Assembly (NCBI GenBank): GCA_002311345.1
Contig: DCAA01000023.1
Span: 1-31,077, forward strand
Direction of reading: 5' to 3'
Source of the DNA: Planctomycetes bacterium UBA1146
Lineage (GTDB): Bacteria > Planctomycetota > UBA8108 > UBA1146
DNA length: 31,077 nt
Part shown: in pieces, positions 1 to 7,534 of the stretch
Position numbering within the stretch: position 1 is the stretch's first letter
Layout: each line of letters opens with the position of its first letter
Notes under the pieces: model-generated
Seen by the model: only the letters and a program-made list of their open reading frames with translations
Told to the model about the DNA's origin: nothing
Databases searched by the model: none
Position numbers and translations under genes: made by a program

Positions 1-1023
1 GCAGGTGAAGGTGCCATTCTCGAGCAGCGGGGAGATGGAGAGCCCTGTGATCACCAGCACGTTGTTGAGCACCGGATCACCCAGCAGCCCATCGGCGAGA
101 GTCAGGGCACTGATTTCCGGCGCCGGAGGAGTGCCAGGGGCCCCTTCGGTGTAGATGTTCGAGTTGTCACAGGAATACGTGTACGAGGCGATGTGAAGTC
201 CGTTGCCCTGAGGAATGGTCTGGCCTTCGAAAGGAGCCGTGAAATCGACCACCGCACCCAGGGTTCCGCCGTTTTCGTAGATGTTTGCGATCTCGAACTC
301 GGTCCCAGCAGCTTCGGCGTCGGCACCCAAAGAAATGGATTCGAGGGTGATCACAGCTCCGTCGTGTGTCACTGCGGTTACGAATCCCTGGACATCTCCG
401 AGACTGTTATCGATGAGAATCCTGGCATCACCAGTAGTACCGAAGCCATCGGCTGGAGCGGATCCATCCTCGATGTACATCGAGGCAGGTGGAGGTTCGA
501 GCAGAGTCATTGTGCCTCCATTGAGGCCGAGTCCTTCACCAGCTCCTACGGATAATCCTCCTTGAACGATGATGTTGTCGAGCGCAGGAGAGTTGAGTGT
601 CCCGTCCTGGAAATCGACGGCGACATCGGTATCACTCCCAACCACCTGGGCAGGAGTTACTGTCAAGGTGGCGATGGTCGTACCATTTCCTGCCGGAATC
701 GGAGCATCTCCATATGGAGGCTCTGAATCCATGACGACCCCGAGTGTCACTCCGCCGGTGAGAATCTCGGCTACGACCAACTCGGCATTCTCTGCCGCTC
801 CTGCTGGCTGCAGATCGCTGGCGGTCAACAAGGTGTCATCGAATGCGATCGCCAACACATAACCCTGGACATCGGCAGTGGCATCCAGGGTGATGGTGAG
901 AGTTTCAGAGGAGAGCCCCTGAGTGGAACCATCACTGATCGAGAGTGACTGCTGGGCAGAGCCCGTCAGGTTCAGCCCGAGAAGAGCGAAGATAACAAGG
1001 AAGACGATACTGATAGGACGCAT
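1..1023 (-). CDS. Secreted protein with two cohesin-like repeats (C-terminus beyond the window)
   Basis: The frame is open from an ATG at 1023 to the window edge (341 codons), so the C-terminus is missing. The start has a GGAGGGA ribosome site about 7 nt upstream. Residues 1-25 are a typical Sec signal peptide: a basic start (MRPIS), a hydrophobic core and a cut near GSAQQ. Two repeats of about 140 residues follow (about 28-165 and 185-330). Each runs DVQG(Y/F)V, then GG-TLG-VVD or GGVTLGVVMD, an IP-GNG motif, and a closing L-N-P-LDN or GDPVLNN segment followed by G(L)S(V/I). This resembles the cohesin-like beta-sandwich repeats of many secreted planctomycete proteins. In that family, such domains bind partner proteins or form extracellular scaffolds; the specific role here is unknown. 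A dockerin or sorting tail would lie beyond the edge. Family assignment is by pattern and is moderately sure; export is well supported. Confidence 0.7.
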   Translation of the reverse strand, partial: MRPISIVFLVIFALLGLNLTGSAQQSLSISDGSTQGLSSETLTITLDATADVQGYVLAIAFDDTLLTASDLQPAGAAENAELVVAEILTGGVTLGVVMDSEPPYGDAPIPAGNGTTIATLTVTPAQVVGSDTDVAVDFQDGTLNSPALDNIIVQGGLSVGAGEGLGLNGGTMTLLEPPPASMYIEDGSAPADGFGTTGDARILIDNSLGDVQGFVTAVTHDGAVITLESISLGADAEAAGTEFEIANIYENGGTLGAVVDFTAPFEGQTIPQGNGLHIASYTYSCDNSNIYTEGAPGTPPAPEISALTLADGLLGDPVLNNVLVITGLSISPLLENGTFTC

Positions 1024-1093
1024 AACACCATCCCTCCGATGTGAGCCATGACTCGATAGCGTCCGGCCGACCGTGTCGACGGGCTCGAACAGC

Positions 1094-1143
1094 CTCCATA
1101 GAACAAAATGTATTCAAACTCCATAGAACAAAATGTATTCAAA
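1094..1143. repeat. Perfect 25-bp tandem duplication in an untranslated leader
   Basis: Two identical head-to-tail copies, 1094-1118 and 1119-1143. Each contains CCATAGAACAAAATGTATTC and is far more AT-rich than the flanking genes. They lie between the predicted promoter (1218-1246) and the start codon (1023) of the cohesin-like gene, so on the minus strand they would be in its leader mRNA. They could be a replication-slippage duplication or a duplicated protein-binding site. No further copy was noticed in the window. Confidence 0.9.
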
Positions 1144-1217
1144 GCACTAAACAGCGACCCTTGATAAATGTGCTTTCGATTGCCTTCATGTAATATACAT
1201 AGGAGCAATTAATGTAA

Positions 1218-1246
1218 ATAATAGCGTGGAACCTATTGTGAATCAA
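1218..1246 (-). promoter_or_regulatory. Sigma70-like promoter for the cohesin-like gene
   Basis: Read on the minus strand there is a -35 box TTGATT (1246-1241), a 17-nt spacer and a -10 box TATTAT (1223-1218). It sits in the AT-rich gap between the gamma-glutamyltransferase stop (1291) and the cohesin-like start (1023). Transcription would begin near 1211, giving a leader of about 190 nt that includes the tandem repeat. The match is good but untested. Confidence 0.5.
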
Positions 1247-1290
1247 AAAGTTATGGTGTTGACTTTGCCTGTGCACGAAAGTCTTGTTGG

Positions 1291-2925
1291 TCAGTTTGTA
1301 TAACTTACGTCACCACCACCTCGGGAGTCGCTGACTCCTACGATGCCCCGTTCTTGCGTCTGACAGAGCAGCTGGAAATCACCAATGCTGCCTCTCCTGC
1401 CAGTTCGATGCCCGAAAGTTCGGAGAGTCTCTTCAGTCTTCTGCGGGATCCCTCTTTCGAGATAGAGAAGATCAGGCAAGCACTGGTGATGTACTTTTGC
1501 AGTCGTGACCGAGTTCTCGGGTGATAGTTTCAGGCGCTCGAGCCCGATGAGTACCTGGAATACGTTGGTAATGATGGTCGGACCACCGGGAGTACCGAGT
1601 ACCGCACTGACTTTTCCATCTTCATTCATCAGAACCGTGGGGCTCATCGAAGAGAGCGGTCGCTTCCCCGGCGCCACAGCATTGGCCGATCCCTGAATCA
1701 ATCCGAACAGATTTGGTTTTCCTGGGTGAGTGGTGAAATCGTCCATCTCGTTGTTGAGCAGGAATCCTGCTCCGGGCACCAGAACCTTGCTACCGAAGGA
1801 GCCATTGAGGGTAGTGGTGACGGCGACCCCATTCCCTTGTTTGTCCATCACCGAGTAGTGGGTTGTCTGTTCACCTTCTTTTGGTGTGGCACTGTCCTCG
1901 AGAAAGTCTGCCGACTCAGAGGCTTTTTCCTGCTCGATGGAGGAGGCTCGCTCATCGAGCCGAGTGAGTTTTTCGAGCATCTCCATCTTGCAGTCGACAA
2001 AATCCGGATCCCCGAGATATTGATTTCGATCCGCAAACGATCTTCGCATCACCTCGGCGAGCAGATGGTAGAACTTAGGTGTTTGCGCATCGGCTTCGTC
2101 GAGTGAGAAGTGACTGAGCATGCGGTACATCTGGGCCAGGCAGATGCCGCCCGAGGATGGCGGGGGCATCGAAATGGCATTGCCCTTACCCACCGAGAAA
2201 CGGATGGGCTTTCTCTCCACTGATCGATATGCCAGCAGATCCTTGGCGCTGATGATTCCACCACCACGCTTCATCTCCACGACGATGTGATCGGCGACAT
2301 CTCCCTCGTAGAAGCCCGGAATACCCTTCTCGATGATGGCCTCGAGAGTTCTGGCGAGGTCCAGTTGCACGAAGTTCTCGCCGGCGGGGACGGTCGCTCC
2401 TCCCGGGTAGAACACCTCTTCGGTCGCCTCGAAGCGGAGCATTCCCTGTTTCGCTCCGGTCAGCATCCGCTGGGTTCTTTCGGTCATCGGAAATCCGTCT
2501 CTGGCCAGTGCCAGAGCCGGTTCGATCACCTTCTTGCGCGGCATGCTTCCCCATTTTTTCTGGGCAGTGAGCAGACCGGAGACCGATCCCGGAACCCCCG
2601 AGGCGAGGTGTCCCACCAGCGAGGCTTTTTTGATGCCCGCTTCGGTTGCACGTACATACATATCGGCAGTGGCGGCAGCTGGCGCCATCTCACGGAAATC
2701 GAGTGCGATTTCATCGGTTCGACCCGATCCTCTTCCGATGGAGCCGACCAGGAATCCTCCACCTCCCAGGTTTCCCGCTGCCGGATAGGTCACTGCCAGC
2801 GCAAATCCGACCGCCACTGCTGCATCGATGGCGTTCCCGCCGGCATCTAGAATCTTTGCTCCGACGGCTGCTGCGAGTGGCTCGGCTGCCGCGACGGCAC
2901 CCCTCTTGGAAGATGATTCGAGCAT
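1291..2925 (-). CDS. ggt: Gamma-glutamyltransferase, without a signal peptide
   Basis: This is a 544-residue Ntn-hydrolase that transfers or hydrolyses gamma-glutamyl groups, for example of glutathione. The precursor cleaves itself to expose a catalytic threonine. Here that is Thr354 at the start of TTHYSVMD, followed by the family signature running through GVAVTTTLNGSFGS. The oxyanion loop PLSSMSPT and the PGGPTI turn are present, as are the N-terminal GGNAIDAAVA and NLGGGGF blocks. The C-terminus (VHHQCLPD...GVSDSRGGG) is complete. The start is firm: it lies 3 nt after the stop of the upstream glycosylasparaginase gene, with an AGGAGGG ribosome site inside that gene's last codons, so translation is probably coupled. 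Unlike the periplasmic E. coli enzyme, it begins directly with the catalytic fold, so it is predicted to stay in the cytoplasm. Family assignment is very sure; the physiological substrate is not known. Confidence 0.93.
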   Translation of the reverse strand: MLESSSKRGAVAAAEPLAAAVGAKILDAGGNAIDAAVAVGFALAVTYPAAGNLGGGGFLVGSIGRGSGRTDEIALDFREMAPAAATADMYVRATEAGIKKASLVGHLASGVPGSVSGLLTAQKKWGSMPRKKVIEPALALARDGFPMTERTQRMLTGAKQGMLRFEATEEVFYPGGATVPAGENFVQLDLARTLEAIIEKGIPGFYEGDVADHIVVEMKRGGGIISAKDLLAYRSVERKPIRFSVGKGNAISMPPPSSGGICLAQMYRMLSHFSLDEADAQTPKFYHLLAEVMRRSFADRNQYLGDPDFVDCKMEMLEKLTRLDERASSIEQEKASESADFLEDSATPKEGEQTTHYSVMDKQGNGVAVTTTLNGSFGSKVLVPGAGFLLNNEMDDFTTHPGKPNLFGLIQGSANAVAPGKRPLSSMSPTVLMNEDGKVSAVLGTPGGPTIITNVFQVLIGLERLKLSPENSVTTAKVHHQCLPDLLYLERGIPQKTEETLRTFGHRTGRRGSIGDFQLLCQTQERGIVGVSDSRGGGDVSYTN

Positions 2926-2928
2926 GGT

Positions 2929-3906
2929 CTAGCCCTCCTGGAATCTTGCTGTGACGTCGACGACTTCCGTTTCGGCTCCGCGAGTGAGCGCATACTGGAA
3001 TCCCGAACCGATCGATCCTGCGCCGGTCAACCCGTCGCGGCGGATGGCAACGAAAGCGGCCTGCACCGATCGATTGGTGGCAACACGTCCGATGATGCGA
3101 TCGAGAGCCTCGGCGATCGCCTCATCGGGGGTGGCTCCCTGGCGCATCAGTTCGACCACCAGGAAGGATCCGCACACCTTCGAGATCTCCTCACCGACTC
3201 CGGTTGCGACGCAGCCACCGGCCTTGTCGTCAGCGTACAGTCCATGACCGATGATGGGAGAGTCTCCGACTCTGCCGGCGTATTTCCAGGCCATGCCACT
3301 GGTGGTGCAGGCTGCTGCGATGGAACCGGACGAATTCATCACGACCTGGCCGAGGGTGTCGTGCCCCTCGGCTTTTCCATCGCCTTCCGGGTGTTTCTGG
3401 CGCCATTTACTATAGGCCTCGCGGGCTCCCTCGGAGAGGGTTTCTTGTTCTTCGAAGCCCTGGCTGCGGGCAAAGAGAGTGGCCCCTTTTCCGACCAGCA
3501 TCAGGTGGGGGGAGTCTTCCATCACCTTGCGTGCGACCTGTACCGGATGGCGGAAACCGGTCAGTGCGCACACCGCACCACCATCGCGGGTTTTGCCCTC
3601 GCAGATGGCCGCGTCCAGTTCCACCTCGCCCTCTCGATTGGGATAGCCACCGTATCCGACCGTCGAGATGACAGGATTCGCCTCGGCCGTCATCACTCCG
3701 CGTTCGACAGCATCGAGTACGCTGCCTCCCGCTGCGAGGATTTCGAGAGCTTCCAGGTTGGCTGCTTTTCCAAAACCCCATGTGGAGATGATGATGGGAA
3801 TTCCCGGCGAGTCGGAGCCAGCACTATCTTGAGGGTGAAGTCCTGGCGAGGCGAGCAGCCCCGCCCCGGCAGCAACTCCCCGCAGTAAGAAGTCTCTCCT
3901 GCGCAT
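2929..3906 (-). CDS. Glycosylasparaginase / isoaspartyl peptidase family Ntn-hydrolase with Tat signal
   Basis: This is a 325-residue member of the N4-(beta-N-acetylglucosaminyl)-L-asparaginase family. These enzymes self-cleave and hydrolyse the amide bond of Asn-linked sugars or related beta-aspartyl compounds. The catalytic threonine is Thr184 in GHDTLGQVV. The small-subunit motif GRVGDSPIIGHGLYADD closely matches the human glycosylasparaginase motif GRVGDSPIPGAGAYADD, which favours this branch over plain type 2 asparaginase. I chose the ATG at 3906 because an AGGAG site precedes it and the protein then begins MRRRDFLLRG with a hydrophobic stretch, a twin-arginine signal. Starting further upstream at 4080 would bury that signal. 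It is followed 3 nt later by ggt. The 237 bp upstream (3907-4143) hold no gene that I can support. Confidence 0.88.
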   Translation of the reverse strand: MRRRDFLLRGVAAGAGLLASPGLHPQDSAGSDSPGIPIIISTWGFGKAANLEALEILAAGGSVLDAVERGVMTAEANPVISTVGYGGYPNREGEVELDAAICEGKTRDGGAVCALTGFRHPVQVARKVMEDSPHLMLVGKGATLFARSQGFEEQETLSEGAREAYSKWRQKHPEGDGKAEGHDTLGQVVMNSSGSIAAACTTSGMAWKYAGRVGDSPIIGHGLYADDKAGGCVATGVGEEISKVCGSFLVVELMRQGATPDEAIAEALDRIIGRVATNRSVQAAFVAIRRDGLTGAGSIGSGFQYALTRGAETEVVDVTARFQEG

Positions 3907-4143
3907 GGCAGATCTCTCCTCTCGCCTCAGGGCGATCCTCCAGAGTCTGGTGGATCTTCGCCACTGCAGCAACCCACACTCATCGTTGTCCAGGATGTTT
4001 GAGATGAGATCGCCGAGAGGAGAGCGGGGCAACCGTTGAGGCGGAACCGTTGTCTGGCAACTGTTCGGATGATGGAACAAACGAAGGCAGCGGCGAGTTG
4101 TGCGATCACCCTGGATAAGACGTGGAGAGCGCGGTGTTGTCGG

Positions 4144-4485
4144 TCAGTTGTCGAGGATCGTGGCCGTCGTGATCGGATCGACAGTGCTCTCCTCGCCGGC
4201 TTTTTGTTGCCAGCTGAGCAAGAAGATGGTGGTCAGAGCGATGATGACGATGGTGCGAACGGCGGCGATTTGGGGTGCCGAGGGCTGCGTCGATTCGACC
4301 GGCTCAAGTGGTACGAGGTCGTCAACGAGTTCGGGCGGCTGCTGTGGCTCGATTCGTGGTGGTAGCAGGGGAGCCGGATAGGACACCACATCGAGCCACT
4401 GGGACTCGCGGCTAGGGGCAGGCAATCCACCGGAGCGATCTTGCTCGGTGGGGCTGGTTGCGGGGTATTGACGCTTGTGAGCCAT
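4144..4485 (-). CDS. Small proline-rich protein with a C-terminal membrane anchor
   Basis: This is a 113-residue protein of no family I recognise. The ATG at 4485 is preceded by GGAGACCCGAA, giving a fair ribosome site. Residues 1-72 are polar and rich in Pro, Gln, Ser and Glu, with acidic proline-rich stretches such as LLPPRIEPQQPPELVDDLVP. Residues about 74-92 (AAVRTIVIIALTTIFLLSW) form one hydrophobic helix, and a short polar tail of about 20 residues follows. There is no signal peptide, so it looks like a tail-anchored or single-pass protein with a disordered cytoplasmic arm. It lies on the same strand as, and 237 bp upstream of, the glycosylasparaginase gene, and is divergent from kdsD. 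A longer reading frame continues upstream opposite kdsD, but that part looks like a shadow. Confidence 0.55.
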   Translation of the reverse strand: MAHKRQYPATSPTEQDRSGGLPAPSRESQWLDVVSYPAPLLPPRIEPQQPPELVDDLVPLEPVESTQPSAPQIAAVRTIVIIALTTIFLLSWQQKAGEESTVDPITTATILDN

Positions 4486-4663
4486 TTCGGGTCTCCACGA
4501 AAAGGGGGTTCCTGCACGGTTCATCGTCACAATCAGGCCCAGACTTGAGTGCTTTACTTGCAGGAAACGTCCTCTGACAGCACGATGTAGCGGGATGCTG
4601 CCAGGATGTGCCGATATGGTGCGGTGGGATTGGGGTGCGATGGCATGCGAAAGGAGCCGTGCC

Positions 4664-5677
4664 TTGTCAGAGAGCCTTCGAATCGGTCGGGAAGTGATCG
4701 AGCAGGAAGCGAGAGCCCTGGACGCTCTCGCCGAGGGACTCGGGAGTTCTTTCGAGAAGGCGGTGGCCCTTCTCGCCAACGCCCCGGGTCGTGTTCTCGT
4801 CAGCGGCATCGGCAAGAGCGGGAGCATCGCGCAGAAGGTTGCCGGAACCCTGGCCAGCACCGGAACTCCCGCACTATTTTTACATCCGATCGATGCCCTG
4901 CACGGTGACCTGGGGGTGGTCGGAGCTGACGATGTGCTGCTGGCTCTCTCCAAGAGTGGGCACACCGAGGAACTGATTCGCTTCCTCAGGCACTTTGCAA
5001 GAGTGGGAGGAGAGATCATCTCCATCTGTGAGGATGCAAAATCTCCAGTGGCCGAACTCTCCGATGTAGTGCTGGAGATTCCTGCACTGGGTGAGGCGGG
5101 TCCGCTGTCGCTGGCTCCTACGACCAGTTCTGTTCTGCAACTAGCGGTAGCCGATGCACTCGCCATGAGTCTTCTCGATGCGCGCGGCTTCACTGCAGAG
5201 CAGTTCGCTCGTAATCACCCCGAAGGCGCTCTGGGACGTCGGTTGCTGGTGCGTTGCGAAGATATGCTTCACGAAGGAGATCAACTTCCGCAGGTTCGAG
5301 AAGATCAAACCGTCGGAGACCTTCTCGTCGAGATGAGCGGGAAGGGACTTGGAATGGCATGCATCGTGGATGTCTCGGGTGCCTACCAGGGAGTCTTCAC
5401 CGATGGTGACCTGAGAAGATTGTTCACTCGCTCCTCTTCTCCGGTCGGGTTACCGGTTTCAGAGGCGTGGCAGATGAGTCGTCGCGAGGATGGATCCTCG
5501 ATAACGAAAAAAGGGGTCGTCGAGGCGAACTGTCTCGCGGTGGAAGCGCTCGGAATCATGCGCAAGGAGCAGATCACTTGCCTGATGGTGCTGCGAGATG
5601 ACGGGTCTCCCCGTGGAGTCGTGAGGCTTGTCGATCTGATCCGTGAGGGTCTTCACGACCCGGCCACCAGTGCCTGA
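4664..5677 (+). CDS. kdsD: Arabinose-5-phosphate isomerase (KdsD/KpsF family)
   Basis: This cytoplasmic enzyme interconverts ribulose 5-phosphate and arabinose 5-phosphate, the first step towards the Kdo of lipopolysaccharide. The N-terminal half is an SIS sugar-isomerase domain with GIGKSGSIAQK, FLHPIDALHGDLG, ALSKSGHTEE and LSLAPTTSS; the RGFTAEQFARNHPEGALGR segment is highly typical. The C-terminal half is a pair of CBS domains (MACIVD...GVFTDGDLRRLF and ITCLMVLRDDG). I chose the TTG at 4664 because GGAG stands 7 nt before it and the protein then has 337 residues, close to the usual 325-330. In-frame ATGs at 4640 and 4595 are possible but have weaker ribosome sites. It stands alone, with no other Kdo gene nearby. 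Its presence implies an LPS-bearing outer membrane. Confidence 0.9.
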   Translation: MSESLRIGREVIEQEARALDALAEGLGSSFEKAVALLANAPGRVLVSGIGKSGSIAQKVAGTLASTGTPALFLHPIDALHGDLGVVGADDVLLALSKSGHTEELIRFLRHFARVGGEIISICEDAKSPVAELSDVVLEIPALGEAGPLSLAPTTSSVLQLAVADALAMSLLDARGFTAEQFARNHPEGALGRRLLVRCEDMLHEGDQLPQVREDQTVGDLLVEMSGKGLGMACIVDVSGAYQGVFTDGDLRRLFTRSSSPVGLPVSEAWQMSRREDGSSITKKGVVEANCLAVEALGIMRKEQITCLMVLRDDGSPRGVVRLVDLIREGLHDPATSA

Positions 5678-5719
5678 ACGAAGTTTGACAGTGACATTGC
5701 CGGCACAGTTGCTCGAGAT

Positions 5720-7351
5720 TCACTCCATGTGCGGGTATCTGTGATCGGTCGCGGGGCTGAAGTTTTCCTTCACGGTTCTCGGCGCAACCCAGCGCATCAG
5801 ATTGAGAGCCGAGCCTGCCTTGTCATCGGTTCCGGAAGCTCGAGCGCCTCCGAACGGTTGCTGTGCAACCACGGCCCCGGTTGGCTTGTCATTGATGTAA
5901 AAGTTCCCCGCGCTGTATCGAAGTCGCGCTGAAATGGCATCTGTCGCGTCACTGTCACTGCAGAAAACCGCTCCGGTGAGAGCGTAGGGACTGGTGCTAT
6001 CGACCAGATCGAGGCACTCGTCCATGGCGGTATCGCGGTAGACGAACACAGAGAGCACCGGTCCAAAGAGTTCCGTCTCCATCGTGTATGAACGGGGATC
6101 TTCACATTCGATAACGGTCGGAGAGATGTACCAGCCCTGAGAGTCGTCACATTCCCCGCCGACGATGATCTTGCACTTCGGATCTTCTTTTGACCTGTCG
6201 ATTGCCTGTTGGATTCGCTGATAGGCGCTTTCATCGATCACGGCACTGACGAAGTTCTTGAAATCGCGAACATCTCCCATCGGGAGTGATCGAGTCGCTT
6301 CTACCAGAAGTTCCTTCAACTGGGGCCATATACTTTCAGGGATGTACATTCGGCTCGCTGCGGAACACTTTTGCCCCTGGTATTCGAAGGCACCTCGAAC
6401 CGCTGCAGTTGCCAGCGCTGCAACATCGGCGTTCGGATGGGCGAAGATGAAGTCCTTGCCGCCCGTTTCTCCGACGATCCGCGGATAACTGCGATAATTC
6501 TCGATCTGGTCACCGATCTGTTTCCACAGTTGCCGAAAAACCTCCGTCGATCCCGTGTAATGGAGGCCCGCAAAACTGGGACTCGACAGTACCGCACTGG
6601 TGACCTCTACCGGGTCGCCGGGGACGAAGTTGATGACTCCGGGGGGAAGCCCCGCTTCCTCTAGCATCCGGAAGGCGTACCAGTTGGACAGGATCGACGT
6701 CTTGGAGGGTTTCCAGATCGCCGTGTTCCCCATCAAAACAGGTGCGCAGCACAGATTTGCGGCGATGGAGGTGAAGTTGAAGGGTGCCACGGCGTACACG
6801 AATCCCTCGAGAGGACGGTAGTCGATATGATTCCTGGTTCCGGGCGGGTTTTTCAGTGGTTGTTCCTGAGGGATTTGACCCAGGGCGAAATGATTGTTGA
6901 AGCGGAAAAAATCGATCAGTTCGCAAGCCGCATCGATCTCGGCCTGAATTACCGTTTTCGATTGTCCGAGCATCGTCGAGGCATTGAGTTCGTCACGCCA
7001 GGGACCACTCAGAAGCACCGCAGCTTTCTCCATCACAGCAGAGCGCACCTGCTGGGTGGCGCTCGCCCAATCGATCCACGCCTCGTTGGCGGCATCGACT
7101 GCCATCTTCACCACTTCGGGGGTGGCCCCGTGCCAGCGAGCCAGCACCCTCGAATGATCGTGGGGGCAGCGTTGCTCTCTGATGTTTCCGGTGAAGATCT
7201 CCTTGCCGTCAACGACGCACGGAATCTCCGGGGTCTCGCTCCACATCGAATCGAGCCGTTTCTCGATCGAGGCTCTTTCTGCCGAACCCGGTGCATAATC
7301 CAGGATCGCTTCGTTGTCCGGTTCTACGGGGCAGAAGATCTGGTTTCCCAT
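5720..7351 (-). CDS. pruA: 1-pyrroline-5-carboxylate dehydrogenase (ALDH4 type)
   Basis: This is an NAD-dependent oxidase of glutamate gamma-semialdehyde to glutamate, the second step of proline breakdown. It is a 543-residue aldehyde dehydrogenase with the general base Glu295 in VGETGGKD and the catalytic Cys329 in GAFEYQGQKCSAASR. APFNFTSIAANL and the C-terminal YINDKPTGAVVAQQPFGG are also present. These last motifs, and the length, are those of the stand-alone ALDH4A1/PruA branch rather than the shorter RocA or the PutA fusion. The start at 7351 is set by an AGGAGG site 4 nt upstream; an in-frame ATG 14 codons earlier lacks one. No proline dehydrogenase gene is in the window, so that partner must be elsewhere. 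It is convergent with kdsD and divergent from gcvP. Confidence 0.92.
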   Translation of the reverse strand: MGNQIFCPVEPDNEAILDYAPGSAERASIEKRLDSMWSETPEIPCVVDGKEIFTGNIREQRCPHDHSRVLARWHGATPEVVKMAVDAANEAWIDWASATQQVRSAVMEKAAVLLSGPWRDELNASTMLGQSKTVIQAEIDAACELIDFFRFNNHFALGQIPQEQPLKNPPGTRNHIDYRPLEGFVYAVAPFNFTSIAANLCCAPVLMGNTAIWKPSKTSILSNWYAFRMLEEAGLPPGVINFVPGDPVEVTSAVLSSPSFAGLHYTGSTEVFRQLWKQIGDQIENYRSYPRIVGETGGKDFIFAHPNADVAALATAAVRGAFEYQGQKCSAASRMYIPESIWPQLKELLVEATRSLPMGDVRDFKNFVSAVIDESAYQRIQQAIDRSKEDPKCKIIVGGECDDSQGWYISPTVIECEDPRSYTMETELFGPVLSVFVYRDTAMDECLDLVDSTSPYALTGAVFCSDSDATDAISARLRYSAGNFYINDKPTGAVVAQQPFGGARASGTDDKAGSALNLMRWVAPRTVKENFSPATDHRYPHME

Positions 7352-7534
7352 CGGCCTCCTCAGCGTCCAAATAGCTACTTCGAGTGGAGGCATTAGACCG
7401 AGACTGTCATGGGGATGCTACTGTCAGCGGTTTCGGTTTGGTTGCCGCATCCTTTTCAGATGGCTAGGGTAGAGACTATCGGTTGAGATCAGGATCGGTC
7501 TCTTGCCACACCCTGGATTTGGGGAGGTTCTACG

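Noticed and set aside
1097..1143. CRISPR-like array
   Set aside because: Only two adjacent copies with no spacer between them, so it is a simple tandem duplication.
4144..5193. A long minus-strand frame (about 350 codons) opposite kdsD
   Set aside because: Its upstream two thirds lie opposite the SIS and early CBS coding sequence and read as low-complexity Ser/Arg/Ala protein. Only the last 114 codons, outside kdsD, have a ribosome site and a sensible topology.
7394..7534. Glycine riboswitch upstream of gcvP
   Set aside because: The 140-nt leader lacks the recognisable conserved glycine-aptamer segments and any terminator hairpin.
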